IMG/VR virus record: IMGVR_UViG_3300029812_000016
Location: 1-48,419 of that record
Direction: 5' to 3' (one strand)
Source: a virus
DNA: 48,419 bases
The notes below the pieces were generated by a model. That model ran no database searches, was not told the DNA's origin, and saw nothing but the letters and a program-made list of their open reading frames with translations. Below are positions 14,653 to 25,082 of the stretch, piece by piece (the stretch's first letter is position 1; each line of letters starts with the position of its first letter). The position numbers and the translations under genes are program-made.

Positions 14653-17600
14653 GCTGTTTTCTCCTTACTATTCCGGGTCTCGCTTCTTCTTTCTCTTCTG
14701 CGAAAATACCCTTTTTATAAAATATAAGATCAGTCCAGGCTTTATCCTTATCTAACATTACGCTCATATCCTTAGCTGCGAGATAACCCGGTATGAAAGT
14801 CTTTAGCGCATATAGGAATTTTCTCTTAGCAGTAGCTCTGGCTCTTTCATTATCTGTGATAGTATATTTATACATGTTAATGAGCACTTGAGCAAGCGGT
14901 GGTACTCCTTCTGGGGCTGCTCCAAATAAGTAACTACTCGTATAGCCAAGAGTATTTAATACTACTCCACCGATTACCAGATAACGACCCCAACCAACTC
15001 TTCTGCTCCAGGGAAGTTTTAATCCTTCCCTTGTTTTTCCTGTAAAGAACCTATGGGCAGCTTCACGATGAAACTTAAAAAAATGATTCATCCACCAACT
15101 TTGTAAGCGTGTAAGTGGTGTAGCCCATTTTTGTTTGAACACTCCAGGCATAGCCATAGGGATATAATGATACTGAGTTACACCAGCACCGAATTCCATT
15201 TCATCGAGTATTACTTTCTTTTCACTTGGATAAAGAAAACCCTGTTCCTCGGTATAGGTTCGCTGTGGGTCGGCCCAACCTCTAAGATTTTTATATTTAG
15301 GATCTTCGATAAGCTCAAGCGTATCATAATAAGCTACTTTCATAGCTCTGGCCGCATTAGTTGTAGCAGTCCATTGGAATGGAGCTAACCATAAACGGCC
15401 TAAAGTACGCTTATCGATCTCTGTTAGATCTTCAAAACCCTTATAGGTTTTTAAGAATAGACTCTCATCCATCAGCCCTTTAAGCTGTTTACTGGCTGGA
15501 AAAAAACTTTTCAGATTAGCTTTTACGGTATAGAGGGCAAGATTCTGTAGGAACTGAAACTTATTTCTAATAAGCTGTTTCGGTCTCCAACCCATCACTC
15601 CATAAATCTGTAATCGTCCTGCTTTAGCCATCAGATTAGTCAAAGGTTTGTGACTAACTCTCCGGCCAAACGGTGTTAGAACTTTGTTAATTACCTTACC
15701 TATTCCAGATTCTCTAACCCAATCGTTCAAGCGTTTATCCGTAGCGGTTTGCTGTCCTATGATCATGTGGTTAATAAATTTCTCTGCCCATCGCCGGGTT
15801 GAATCAGGGATTACTTCCGAGTGTAATCCCATCTGAGTTTCAAAGAATTTCAGAGGTTTATCGAGATGTATTTCTTTCAGACCCGTCCACAGCATAGCCT
15901 TAGTTGCTTTAGTTAAATCATTTGAGAAAATTTCTTCAAGTTCATTACCAAGTTTACGCTGAAATTCCATCGGGTTTCTGATCTTCTTTGTAACATGTTC
16001 CTCAGCCCAATATTTGAGTTCTTCCGGTACTGGATGTCGTCCTTCCATAACATCCTGAGTTAATGTATCAACGATATGTCTCATATATCCGGGTCTATAC
16101 TCAATGGGTTCCATATTTAGTTCTTCACGTACTTCATTCTCTCTGGCTATAATCGTTCGATTCAGATTACGGAAATAGTTAAATACACTTGCTTCCTCTT
16201 CTGATAATCCAGCAGGTGGTTCTTCATGCTTATTAAGTAACTCAGCGAACTTAACAATAGATTTAGTTGGCTTACCTTTCAATCTTGCTGCTGTTTTTGT
16301 TCTTACCGTTTCTTTGCCTAAACGATTGATGACCCGTTCCATTTTATCAACCTGCTTGGCTTCTTTGGCAAATTCAAGGTCAAATTGTTGTTTGCCTATA
16401 GCAGCAGGTTTAGTCATAAATTCCACGCCAAGTATCTTTGCTTTGTAAAGCTGTGGTGTTAGACCAATGATAGGTTTCTTAAATATACGTTCGGGTGGCA
16501 ATATCCCAGTATCAATATCCTTTTCACGGGCTAATTTATGTAGGGCATTGATGTATTCCTGAGCCATACTCGGCGTCATCTTTGCCATAGAAGTCTCGCC
16601 GGTTTCTTTCTTCATAAACTTTCGGCGTTCAGCATCTTTCATATTAAGGATTTTAGGAATCTCATGCCCCGCTATATACTGTGATTTATAAGGTTTTTGT
16701 TGGGGTCGTTTCGTTTCTTCTCTTGGAGTTGTGTCCCATTCTAATAAGTCTTCAATATTAGTTCGTTTCTTTTTTAGGAATGTAAGTTCCTGTGCTTCTT
16801 TAGCAGTACGATCAGTAGTTTTCTTTTGCTTGAGTTCACGATAGCGGTCTTCAGCCTCTACAAGTCTGGTATTAACTTCCTCATTACTGAGGCCATATTG
16901 TTGACCTATAGCTTGCTCTGAGGTTGTGGGTTCGACAGCAGGTTCTGCTATAGCCGCAGTTTCTACTGCCGGGGGTGCTACCTTTCCACCCAGCATTCCT
17001 ATTCCAAGTTGTGCAGCACCAGGAACAGCTAAAACTATTGCCTCTGATATAATATTTTTAGTTTCCATATCCTGTGCGAGTCCGGCAGTTATTCTCTCAA
17101 TAGCACCAGCATCTTCTGCTGCCCCAAAATCCTCTGTTCCGGCTAACCCGTGCATAACCGTTGCGAGTCGTTCTTCACCCATCTCACCGATTATATTACT
17201 GTATCCCGCTTTCGTAGCCATTCGCTTTGCAAACAATGCTGCTGTATTAGATGGCTTTAAGCCTCTCCACACCTTCTCTAACTGTCTGACATATTTACCC
17301 GCGAATGGTAAACTCCTTAATATCTTACCACCAGCCGCTTCACTTGCAGCCTCGATATATGTACTCCCCATACCTTTAGCAATTGCTGTCGCCCATCCTT
17401 CATCTGGGTCTCGGAGACTTCGCTGCATAGTAGCAGAGAATATCCTTTGCGGCATACCTGCTGTCCGGGCTGCTGAACCGACAGCCCACGCTGTAATACC
17501 TGATGCAATACGGTTCTTAATTGCAACCCTCAATGCCCTCTTAACGGGCGTTGCAGCAGCACGATAAAGTCCGCTCGTTGCGGCAAATTCGATCATCCAG

Positions 17601-17995
17601 CCGGGCAGAGCACTCAAACCTCGTCCAACTTGACCAGGTATCGTATAACCACGTTCCTGCCGTTCTACTACTTTGCTGATGTAATCAGTAACCATTCCTA
17701 CATCTGCGGCATGAACTTCTTCCGGTGTAAAAGTTATGAATTCCGGCGAACCGTCACGCATAACCATTTCACCGCTACGTTCGCGTGCTGCCATTTTCCA
17801 GTCATAACTTGGGTCTTGGATTCGCGCAACAGCACCTCGAATCTGTAATAGATCATATCCCTCGATTGCTGGCCCGATAATCGGAATCTTATATTGCGGG
17901 TCTTGCGCTGCTGCTTCTACAAGTCCTATTGGTTCAGCAGCGGGAATAGTTTCCCACTCGTCTTCTTCAGAAATATTTATCCACTCATCTGCCAT
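14627..17995 (-). CDS. Large virion protein, candidate ejection/internal protein, 1122 aa
   Basis: The longest gene in the window. It has an acidic start (ADEWINISEEDEWET), Ala/Gly-rich hydrophobic stretches (around 135-180 and 310-335), a Lys/Glu-rich middle region and a basic C-terminus (RKQRGRARERR), with a further hydrophobic segment near residues 1025-1045. No enzyme motif is visible. A protein over 1000 residues with membrane-active-looking segments, at the end of a podovirus late operon, fits an internal virion protein ejected with the DNA. Family resemblance is to large polyvalent phage proteins; the exact role is inferred. Confidence 0.65.
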   Translation of the reverse strand: MADEWINISEEDEWETIPAAEPIGLVEAAAQDPQYKIPIIGPAIEGYDLLQIRGAVARIQDPSYDWKMAARERSGEMVMRDGSPEFITFTPEEVHAADVGMVTDYISKVVERQERGYTIPGQVGRGLSALPGWMIEFAATSGLYRAAATPVKRALRVAIKNRIASGITAWAVGSAARTAGMPQRIFSATMQRSLRDPDEGWATAIAKGMGSTYIEAASEAAGGKILRSLPFAGKYVRQLEKVWRGLKPSNTAALFAKRMATKAGYSNIIGEMGEERLATVMHGLAGTEDFGAAEDAGAIERITAGLAQDMETKNIISEAIVLAVPGAAQLGIGMLGGKVAPPAVETAAIAEPAVEPTTSEQAIGQQYGLSNEEVNTRLVEAEDRYRELKQKKTTDRTAKEAQELTFLKKKRTNIEDLLEWDTTPREETKRPQQKPYKSQYIAGHEIPKILNMKDAERRKFMKKETGETSMAKMTPSMAQEYINALHKLAREKDIDTGILPPERIFKKPIIGLTPQLYKAKILGVEFMTKPAAIGKQQFDLEFAKEAKQVDKMERVINRLGKETVRTKTAARLKGKPTKSIVKFAELLNKHEEPPAGLSEEEASVFNYFRNLNRTIIARENEVREELNMEPIEYRPGYMRHIVDTLTQDVMEGRHPVPEELKYWAEEHVTKKIRNPMEFQRKLGNELEEIFSNDLTKATKAMLWTGLKEIHLDKPLKFFETQMGLHSEVIPDSTRRWAEKFINHMIIGQQTATDKRLNDWVRESGIGKVINKVLTPFGRRVSHKPLTNLMAKAGRLQIYGVMGWRPKQLIRNKFQFLQNLALYTVKANLKSFFPASKQLKGLMDESLFLKTYKGFEDLTEIDKRTLGRLWLAPFQWTATTNAARAMKVAYYDTLELIEDPKYKNLRGWADPQRTYTEEQGFLYPSEKKVILDEMEFGAGVTQYHYIPMAMPGVFKQKWATPLTRLQSWWMNHFFKFHREAAHRFFTGKTREGLKLPWSRRVGWGRYLVIGGVVLNTLGYTSSYLFGAAPEGVPPLAQVLINMYKYTITDNERARATAKRKFLYALKTFIPGYLAAKDMSVMLDKDKAWTDLIFYKKGIFAEEKEEARPGIVRRKQRGRARERR

Positions 17996-18846
17996 GTGAT
18001 TCCACCATCGTAAGAGATTCGCGTTTGTCCGGTACGAGTATTACGTTGTCTGATTACTTTTTGTTCTCTCGGAGCAGACAATGCTTTTAGTTCCGGTTTC
18101 GACTGCTGTACTTTCGTATCGAAAGACGTATGTTCCGGGTCTCGTTTAGTTTTAAGCATAGCACTGCGAACCCTAACGGCAATATCAGGTTGATTGCGAA
18201 GTTCCTCTCTAACTTTTTTCAATTCCGTATCATAATACATTTTTTCCTGTATGTCTTCCTGCGTAGCAGGACGATAACCGCCCTTAGTCCATGTCTTTTT
18301 CTTTTCATCATACACTGGCTCAATGTCAGGATCATATACCATACGTGTTGGTCCTGTTAATTTCTCGTAACGTCTGGGCAGATACCATTTCTTAATCTCT
18401 TTACTGGGTATTGTCATAAAATCAGGTGCTTTTCTTTCGAGCCAGGATTCGTAACTACGCAATTCAGACACAGACGGGGGCCGTTTTTCTGGTGTAGGTT
18501 TCGGAAACATAGCTGTTTCGGTTTCGGGTCCGAGGACCATACGCATCTTAACTTCATTAGCATTGATAGAAGAATTCTGCTGAGCAAGTCTATCTACTAA
18601 TTGAAGTTGTTGCATCTGCTGTTGTGTCTGTTGCCGGAATGTCATTATTTCCTGTGTAGCTTTAGATTGCAATTCATTCAGCATTTCCATTTGTTTACGC
18701 TGTCCGAGTGTTTTAGCACGGCTATTAACTTCATTCCACTGTGACTCAAAACGTTGTTGTATATCCTGTAAACCCTGTTGTAGGTAATTATCTACTATAG
18801 ATTCAGGTGTATCCCGTTCGAGTTGTTTGTATGGTAAACCGTTCAT
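17977..18846 (-). CDS. Gln-rich coiled-coil virion protein, 289 aa
   Basis: Residues 20-90 are a long Gln-rich coiled coil (for example RQQTQQQMQQLQLVDRL). The rest is charged, with a C-terminal motif ending TGQTRISYDGGITWQM that looks like a small beta hairpin. It overlaps the ejection-protein gene by 19 bases and starts four bases inside the gene before it. Probably an internal or tail-associated structural partner of the 1122-residue protein. Confidence 0.6.
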   Translation of the reverse strand: MNGLPYKQLERDTPESIVDNYLQQGLQDIQQRFESQWNEVNSRAKTLGQRKQMEMLNELQSKATQEIMTFRQQTQQQMQQLQLVDRLAQQNSSINANEVKMRMVLGPETETAMFPKPTPEKRPPSVSELRSYESWLERKAPDFMTIPSKEIKKWYLPRRYEKLTGPTRMVYDPDIEPVYDEKKKTWTKGGYRPATQEDIQEKMYYDTELKKVREELRNQPDIAVRVRSAMLKTKRDPEHTSFDTKVQQSKPELKALSAPREQKVIRQRNTRTGQTRISYDGGITWQMSG

Positions 18847-19070
18847 TTTCTCTCCTTTAGTTTATCCGACTCAACTTCTACTTCTACAGTCCTTTTTTCG
18901 GCTTTTAATACATCAAGTTTGGAATTTATCTTATTTAATTCTTCTTGCAATACAAAAATTTCTCTTTCTTTTAGTTCTTTTTCTTGAAATAAATCTTCCT
19001 TAGTCATTATACGTTCATAAGTTGTTATGACTTTTATTTTTGTATCGTCAAGTTTTTCTATCGTTTCCAT
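18843..19070 (-). CDS. Coiled-coil protein, 75 aa
   Basis: The first 18 residues form a strand-like region and the remainder a continuous coiled coil with Leu/Ile heptads (KEREIFVLQEELNKINSK). It ends in a four-base overlap with the next gene. No family recognised. It lies next to a small membrane protein, so a lysis-accessory role is possible but unsupported. Confidence 0.6.
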   Translation of the reverse strand: METIEKLDDTKIKVITTYERIMTKEDLFQEKELKEREIFVLQEELNKINSKLDVLKAEKRTVEVEVESDKLKERK

Positions 19071-19081
19071 AATTAAAGTAC

Positions 19082-19315
19082 CTATTCATTCCAAAAAAGA
19101 TGCCCAATAATTACGCCCAACATTACGGGAATAAAAAGTTCTTGTTGTCCAATCCGCCAAACACCTACTAATAGTCCAATCATTATTGATATGTCCAACC
19201 ATTTTGGAAACATACGATGGATTCTCTGCGAGATGGTTTTCTGTTCCTCAAAATAAAGATATAGGTCAAAGACTCCTATACTAATTAGTAAAACTAAGAT
19301 TATCCAATTCCACAT
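19082..19315 (-). CDS. Small membrane protein, holin candidate, 77 aa
   Basis: An N-terminal span (WNWIILVLLISIGVFDLYLY), a short charged loop with basic residues, and a hydrophobic C-terminal half (about residues 43-74) that can make one or two more spans. Size and late-operon position fit a class I/II holin, but small membrane proteins have many roles. It follows the fibre gene by 17 bases. Confidence 0.6.
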   Translation of the reverse strand: MWNWIILVLLISIGVFDLYLYFEEQKTISQRIHRMFPKWLDISIMIGLLVGVWRIGQQELFIPVMLGVIIGHLFWNE

Positions 19316-19332
19316 TTTATACTTCTATTTTA

Positions 19333-22104
19333 TTAGACGTGCTTTGCGTGATTACACTCATACCAATTTGTTCCATCACAAACCAGCGTCCATCCCCCGT
19401 AACTACTCAAAGTTTCATCTGAATTATCTACTATCATAAATTTTTGGGTTCCTTCAGCTTCATTGGCTTCCAATGTCACACTATTCCCAAGAGTATGATG
19501 AGTAATTACTAATTTTTGTCCCACTACTCCACCACTCAATCCACCAAGCACCACATTTCCACCTGATGTATTAACGAGTACACTATTTACACCAGTTACA
19601 TCGAAAGCATCGGAAGAAGATGAGCAGGTTTTTTGGGCTGATGATATTGCTCCATTTACTTCTAACTTACTATGGGGATTTGTTACTCCAATACCAGTAT
19701 TACCTTCTATTATCATTCCATTGGTGGGTGTGGCAGTTGCTCGATAGGCATACCCAATACTTGTATTTCCTGCTACGCTTAAAGTGGATGCAGGTGCTCC
19801 TGTTCCAATTGCAACTCTACCATTTCCTGCATCCAGAAAAAACATATTCGGATTAGCGTTTGATTCTATTCTAAAATCTGCATCTATGCTGCCTTCGTTA
19901 AACACAGCCGTTCCATGTACATACAAACCAGCATTTATTCTTAGAGTTTGACTTGCTGGTGCAGCGGCCATAACACCATAAACAATAGCATTTGATAATT
20001 CTGTAGCTACATCTGCTCGCTCCTGATTATCAATTATTAAAAGGTTGGAAAGAGTTGTTTGGGTATAACCTGCATACTTCCCAAGGAATATATTAGAAGA
20101 ACCTGTGCTAAGGCTATAGCCCGCACGATTCCCGATTATCGTATTATTACTAAATGAATTACTTTCAGTTCCCTGTCCTGCGAAAACACCAATAACAACA
20201 TTATAATTCCCATCAATATTTCTATAAAGTGCTCCTCGGCCAATAGCAATATTTTCTTTTGCCTCGGTTCCCCATTGCCCTGCAAATGTACCCAAATAAG
20301 CATTATCATATCCAGATGTGTTCCTTTGTCCACAATCAGCCCCAATAAAAAAGTTTCTTTCTCCGCTGGTATTATAGTATCCCGCATTTGAGCCTATATA
20401 AATATTATATGCTCCTGAATTAGAGGCTGTACCGTGTCCTGCATAACGTCCAATGTAAACGTTTCTTGTTCCCTTAACACCCCCACCAGTAGCATCATTG
20501 TAATATCCGGCTTCGTAACCTATTGCTACATTATGTTCCCCAATAGTATCATTATATAATGCTCTATATCCAAATGCCACATTATAATTCGCAGTAGTGA
20601 GACTATGAAGTGCTTGATAACCCATAGCTGTATTATAACTACCTGATGTATTGCTATAAAGACATTGATAACCAACCGCTACGTCATAACTCCCAGAATT
20701 GATGATATAAAGGGTATCAACACCAAAAGCACAATTAAAAATACCAGTTATCGGAGTATCTGCTATTCCTTGCATAGCATCATTACCAAAAGCACAATTA
20801 TCACGCCCAGTAGTATTCATTTTAAGGGCATTATCACCAACAGCAGTGTTTTCATATCCAGTAGAATTTAAGGAAAGGGTAAGATGTCCTATTGCTATAT
20901 TCTCATTTCCATAATTATCTCCCCTTTCCCTATATACAGGTTTTAGAGGATTTGTTGTGCCAGTAAAATTAGTGGTAAGAGTTAAATGAGTATCATCAGT
21001 AATAGTAGCTATTTCATAGCCGCCCTGAAGCTCATGTGTTCTTATAATATCTCCTACTACAAGTTCTGATTCAAACAAAGTGCCGTCACCCACAATAGCA
21101 TTAGAACCATTGGTTGCTGTAACTGTACCTGTTAAAAGAACTTCACCTGCACCTGCCCTCGAACCAATATAAACATTATGACATCCATCATTTCCAACTA
21201 TTACATCAGTTGTATTATTACTATATCCCGCGTGATAACCACAAAAAACATTATGGTTTCCTATATCTCCGTGTGTTGTCCCTTTACCCAGAAATAAACT
21301 TCTCTGAGCTGAGTTGAAGTGCATTATAACAGAACCATCAGCACTAATTTTAGGATGTGCGGTTAAATCAATATCAGCAGTATAATCAAAACTGTCTCGA
21401 TATATCTGCAATCCATAACTTGTAGTAGCTTTGTTTGCTTGGAGATTATTAGCAATTCTTAGTCCAACAGCTTCAGTTATTGTACCGCCAGTTGAACCAT
21501 CCAAGATAAATTCTGCTACTCGCATAGTTGTAACACTATGACCTTTAGAGTCAGTACTAATAGATAATCCTTCAAGGACATTTACGTCATTACCTGTATC
21601 TCCTGGAGCTTCTGTTCTGGCTTTTAACTCCATTCCCCGTATTGTGCCTGTTGCCGCTGTGTTTCCATTACTAACATCAATGTAAGCACCACGCAGAGTG
21701 CCGGTCATTGCAGTTCCATCTGCTTGTAAACCAGTAACTCGCAAGAAATTTGCACCAGCAGCGATTAGACAGGTATCGGTTAGAGTTTGTCTCGCAAATG
21801 TAGGTGTGGCCGCGGTATGAATATTTTGTGGGAGTGATAAAGTAATTGTACCGTCACCATCATTAGCAATGTTTACTTGATTTGTTGTACCAGCTACCCA
21901 AGAAACTAAATTTGAAACGGATTCAAGTTTTTTATCAGTATCAGTCGAAAGTAATCTGGATGCTGTTAAACCAGATAACGTCAAACCCGTAAATGTAGGT
22001 GTAGACTCCAAACCAGCAACTTTTGTCGAGAGTTGTTGTATAGCTTGTCGTACCGAGAGACTACAGTCTTTCGGCGCTATTACTCCTGCATTCTTAGTAG
22101 CCAT
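19333..22104 (-). CDS. Repeat-rich tail fibre/spike protein, 923 aa
   Basis: The N-terminal 70 residues (with a short coiled coil LSVRQAIQQLSTKVAGLES) probably anchor to the tail. From about residue 290 to 680 there are many 20-24-residue repeats with a core like N-x-A-x-G-x-x-A (NTAVGDNAL, NVAIGYEAG, NIYIGSNAG), typical of trimeric beta-structured fibres. A non-repeat block around 310-360 with TGTVTATNGSNAIVGDGT interrupts them. The C-terminus ends in a compact Cys/Trp domain (GGWTLVCDGTNWYECNH). Likely receptor-binding fibre. Confidence 0.8.
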   Translation of the reverse strand: MATKNAGVIAPKDCSLSVRQAIQQLSTKVAGLESTPTFTGLTLSGLTASRLLSTDTDKKLESVSNLVSWVAGTTNQVNIANDGDGTITLSLPQNIHTAATPTFARQTLTDTCLIAAGANFLRVTGLQADGTAMTGTLRGAYIDVSNGNTAATGTIRGMELKARTEAPGDTGNDVNVLEGLSISTDSKGHSVTTMRVAEFILDGSTGGTITEAVGLRIANNLQANKATTSYGLQIYRDSFDYTADIDLTAHPKISADGSVIMHFNSAQRSLFLGKGTTHGDIGNHNVFCGYHAGYSNNTTDVIVGNDGCHNVYIGSRAGAGEVLLTGTVTATNGSNAIVGDGTLFESELVVGDIIRTHELQGGYEIATITDDTHLTLTTNFTGTTNPLKPVYRERGDNYGNENIAIGHLTLSLNSTGYENTAVGDNALKMNTTGRDNCAFGNDAMQGIADTPITGIFNCAFGVDTLYIINSGSYDVAVGYQCLYSNTSGSYNTAMGYQALHSLTTANYNVAFGYRALYNDTIGEHNVAIGYEAGYYNDATGGGVKGTRNVYIGRYAGHGTASNSGAYNIYIGSNAGYYNTSGERNFFIGADCGQRNTSGYDNAYLGTFAGQWGTEAKENIAIGRGALYRNIDGNYNVVIGVFAGQGTESNSFSNNTIIGNRAGYSLSTGSSNIFLGKYAGYTQTTLSNLLIIDNQERADVATELSNAIVYGVMAAAPASQTLRINAGLYVHGTAVFNEGSIDADFRIESNANPNMFFLDAGNGRVAIGTGAPASTLSVAGNTSIGYAYRATATPTNGMIIEGNTGIGVTNPHSKLEVNGAISSAQKTCSSSSDAFDVTGVNSVLVNTSGGNVVLGGLSGGVVGQKLVITHHTLGNSVTLEANEAEGTQKFMIVDNSDETLSSYGGWTLVCDGTNWYECNHAKHV

Positions 22105-22106
22105 TT

Positions 22107-22790
22107 TTACATTGCTCCAGCCATAAGTAAACCTGGCGGAATATTAGATGAACGAACTGGACCCCTTTCACCCATTTCCCAACGCTCGCCATTAAATTCC
22201 ATCCAGGGTGTTCCCTTATATGCAGTTGTTGCTGCTTGTATTAAATTAGGTGCTTGGGGTTGTTGTACCTGGGGTGTTATACCTTTAGTATAACCCGTAG
22301 ATATGTATGGAGCAGGTGCAGATGCGGACATAGTCGGAGTAGATATTTGCGGCATCCGACTGGGGGTAGTTCCAAATTGTCTACCAAGACCGGCTTGCAT
22401 CCCGCTCTGTTCCATCTGTGCGAGCATAACTTCTAAAGCAGATATTCTCTCAGCACGCATACTTTCTAATTGAGCACGTGTAGGAGCAGCAACTTCCTCT
22501 TCATATTTCTTTCCAAGACCACCAGCAATAGTAGTACCAGCAAGACCGGCGCTTACGAGACTTTGCATACCAGAGGCTAATGCCTTTACACGCCCGCGCT
22601 CAAGACCTGCTTCTATACCTTTCCCGAAACCACCACCAGGTGCGTATTGGGCCATAGCTCGCTGTAATGCCGTTCTTGCTCTCGAACTCACACTTGGTCC
22701 TACTGATGCAGCAGGTGCTGCATAACGTGTAGCTGCCGCCCTACCCCCCGGATAGTAAGAAGTTCCCATAAAAGATGTTGCCATCGCCAT
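22107..22790 (-). CDS. Small virion protein, Ala/Gly-rich, 227 aa
   Basis: Low-complexity N-terminus (Ala, Ser, Gly, Tyr) followed by a helix (about 95-135, with QLESMRAERISALEVMLAQM) and a Pro/Gln-rich C-terminal half ending in WMEFNGERWEMGERGPV. It lies two bases before the fibre gene and overlaps the preceding stop by one base. Probably a tail-tip or fibre-linked structural protein; no family recognised. Confidence 0.6.
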   Translation of the reverse strand: MAMATSFMGTSYYPGGRAAATRYAAPAASVGPSVSSRARTALQRAMAQYAPGGGFGKGIEAGLERGRVKALASGMQSLVSAGLAGTTIAGGLGKKYEEEVAAPTRAQLESMRAERISALEVMLAQMEQSGMQAGLGRQFGTTPSRMPQISTPTMSASAPAPYISTGYTKGITPQVQQPQAPNLIQAATTAYKGTPWMEFNGERWEMGERGPVRSSNIPPGLLMAGAM

Positions 22791-24367
22791 TATAACATTC
22801 TCCCGGCTTCCGTAGTCTTTAGGATAAGCCTTTCAAAACTGATACTTTTATTGTCGGTATTATTACTAAGTTCTATAGCCGCTAATCTACCCCTAACTTT
22901 ACGGCGTACCTTTTTACCTTTTTTCAAACCAGGTGCAGTAAATGTACCTGTCAAACGCGCCCCGCTACCAGCATCTACCTCTTCAAATATCTTAGCTGCT
23001 GAACGCCCCACAAAAACGGAATAGTCAATATCATCCGAATCAGTTTCTGTTCCATTGACTCCCCCGCCAGCAGTAATAATATCCATAGATTGTATCTTAC
23101 CATCAGACACATCGCCTGAAAGCATGAACGGTCCGAGTAAAACATTAGCGTCTATCTCTTTATTAGTATCGCCAATGTCATCACTTAGTGTAGTAGAACC
23201 GAACTTACGGATATAACCATCTTTACAACCTACAAGTAAATCTCGATAAGTTTCACTATTAGCATCATAGAAAAAGAGAGAATATGAACCACATTCCTCT
23301 GGATATGTCTCTGGAAAAAACCCTTTAGTATTTATACTATACCAGTAATTTGAATTTGTACCATCAGCTAATAGGGTTATTGTAACCAGGATACCATTTC
23401 GTTTTCGGTCGTAGGCCATACTTATACGATGCATAGATGGATCTACTGCTCTACTCGCTACTATAGCTGGTAATGATTCTGCCGTTAGACATACTGGTGT
23501 TCCTGGTATAGTAGTAACATAAATTCCATTTGTACCCCAGAAATATAGTAACCCTTTATTTCCAAAACACCAACTGGTTCCACCGAATATCCCGATAGAT
23601 AAATCAAGTTCATTAAGCGTACCGCCGTAAGGATCTCCAGACACAAACCATATAGAGGAAGCACAACCAAATGTTAGGTAATCATCTTTATACGGTGTCA
23701 GACAACGAATAATATCTCCAAGTTCACCGAGGTCGGAAGCACCGCCTTTAACTGGTGATTGCATATCACCAGCAATGTAAGCAAAATCCCAAAGGTTAGT
23801 TTGTCTGGTCATATACCACTGGAACGGATGTTCGGGATCTCCAGAAAGTACTCCTCGTCCTCGATAAAGACATCCTAAATATGCTTTATTTGGCATAGAA
23901 CCATACGATTTAGTAGACCCATCAATAGTAAGCACAACATCAGGATATACAGTCCAATCGTACCAATGTGGTCCCGCTGTTACTGTGGAGATGTTAGCGT
24001 GGGGGATTGGACTCGGATTCATAGTAGCAGTAGCATTATTACTTGAAATATCAGCAGTAGTTAAAAATGCTGTAGCACCGCCGCCATAATAGGCATAACC
24101 GTAGATTAAAGTTTTCGCTGTATTTACAAAATCAACAACCATATAAGCATATTTACTATCGCCTTGACTCTGGGTAAGAATATCTCCGTGTGCAGGTGGT
24201 GAAGTCATTGCCGATACAGTTATTTTAGTGTTTATAAAATCAGCTACTTTAAGATTAGCACCGTTTACAACAAATACCTTTTGATACGCTTCAAACATCA
24301 CAAGTTGATCAGACGTATCAATATCGTTGCGTGCATCTTCTAATTCTTTCATCGTTCCAGCAGCCAT
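22790..24367 (-). CDS. Tail protein, beta-propeller-like, 525 aa (nozzle/tubular candidate)
   Basis: Long series of beta-strand-like blades with G-x-W and Y-x-G patterns (WYDWTVYPDVVLTIDG, GLLYFWGTNGIYVTT, LLVGCKDGYIRKFGS). The repeated pattern of reading position, display and unit conversion strands is typical of phage tail nozzle or tail tubular B proteins, which are partly propeller-shaped. A basic patch (KKGKKVRRKVRGR) near the C-terminus could contact DNA or a partner. Position between tail genes and fibre supports a tail role. Confidence 0.6.
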   Translation of the reverse strand: MAAGTMKELEDARNDIDTSDQLVMFEAYQKVFVVNGANLKVADFINTKITVSAMTSPPAHGDILTQSQGDSKYAYMVVDFVNTAKTLIYGYAYYGGGATAFLTTADISSNNATATMNPSPIPHANISTVTAGPHWYDWTVYPDVVLTIDGSTKSYGSMPNKAYLGCLYRGRGVLSGDPEHPFQWYMTRQTNLWDFAYIAGDMQSPVKGGASDLGELGDIIRCLTPYKDDYLTFGCASSIWFVSGDPYGGTLNELDLSIGIFGGTSWCFGNKGLLYFWGTNGIYVTTIPGTPVCLTAESLPAIVASRAVDPSMHRISMAYDRKRNGILVTITLLADGTNSNYWYSINTKGFFPETYPEECGSYSLFFYDANSETYRDLLVGCKDGYIRKFGSTTLSDDIGDTNKEIDANVLLGPFMLSGDVSDGKIQSMDIITAGGGVNGTETDSDDIDYSVFVGRSAAKIFEEVDAGSGARLTGTFTAPGLKKGKKVRRKVRGRLAAIELSNNTDNKSISFERLILKTTEAGRML

Positions 24368-25081
24368 TTATATATCCTCATACCAAATTTGATTATTTCC
24401 GGCAGCAACTAAACGCTTGTAAGTATTATACTCACCCGCACGCACTAACACTGAACCCAAGTCACCGGAACCAGTTCCTACCGCAGCACAAGTACCTGCT
24501 AAAGCACTATAAGATTCTAATTCTAAATCCCCCGAACCATCTCCTGTTCCGGCACAAGTACCGGATAATTCAGAATATTCAACCCCAGATCCGACTACAG
24601 CATATATAGCTATAATCTGCGAGGCTTCACTACTATCTCCGGGCCACGTTTCAGGAAGTGTAGTAACCGTCCCTTTATAACTATCTGTACCCCCTGAAAC
24701 AGCATAATCAATTTTTGTATCAGAAGTAGTATTATCAAGTTGTACGACTATCCAGTAAATTGTTTCTGCTGTAATTTCCCAGTCAACAGCAACTGTTTGC
24801 CAAACTCCGCTCACTCCACCAGAAGCATTAGTATTATCAACAAACAAACGTGCATCTGGTTTATCATTTCCGACATCATGGCTGTAAAGACCTACTTCAA
24901 AGTTAGCTGATTGGAAAGCATAATCGCACCACCAACCGATTTCAGTAATCTTTGCAACATCTGCTGGGGAAGTATGCTTCACTGCTCGCATAGTTGTATC
25001 AAAATTTGTTGCTATTCCGCCCGGATTAGCAACCGGAGTTTCTGATACAAAACCGGCATTTATTCCTAATGCAAGAGCCAT
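24368..25081 (-). CDS. Tail-associated protein with shared C-terminal tag, 237 aa
   Basis: Beta-rich, jelly-roll-like composition (SANFEVGLYSHDVG, TIYWIVVQLDNTTSD) consistent with a carbohydrate-binding or tail lectin-like fold. A Gly/Ser/Thr-rich internal duplication (SGTCAGTGDGSGDLE and AGTCAAVGTGSGDLG) precedes the C-terminal tag KRLVAAGNNQIWYEDI. The same tag ends the protein at 25932. Start is one base from the HNH gene end. Confidence 0.65.
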   Translation of the reverse strand: MALALGINAGFVSETPVANPGGIATNFDTTMRAVKHTSPADVAKITEIGWWCDYAFQSANFEVGLYSHDVGNDKPDARLFVDNTNASGGVSGVWQTVAVDWEITAETIYWIVVQLDNTTSDTKIDYAVSGGTDSYKGTVTTLPETWPGDSSEASQIIAIYAVVGSGVEYSELSGTCAGTGDGSGDLELESYSALAGTCAAVGTGSGDLGSVLVRAGEYNTYKRLVAAGNNQIWYEDI

Positions 25082-25082
25082 A

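Noticed and set aside
16926-17567. 213-codon frame opposite the large virion gene
   Set aside because: Antisense to a well-formed gene, Ala/Ser/Ile-rich low-complexity translation, no ribosome site.
24331-24609. Plus-strand His/Leu-rich frames at 24331 and 25584
   Set aside because: Antisense shadows of tail genes with odd composition and no ribosome sites.
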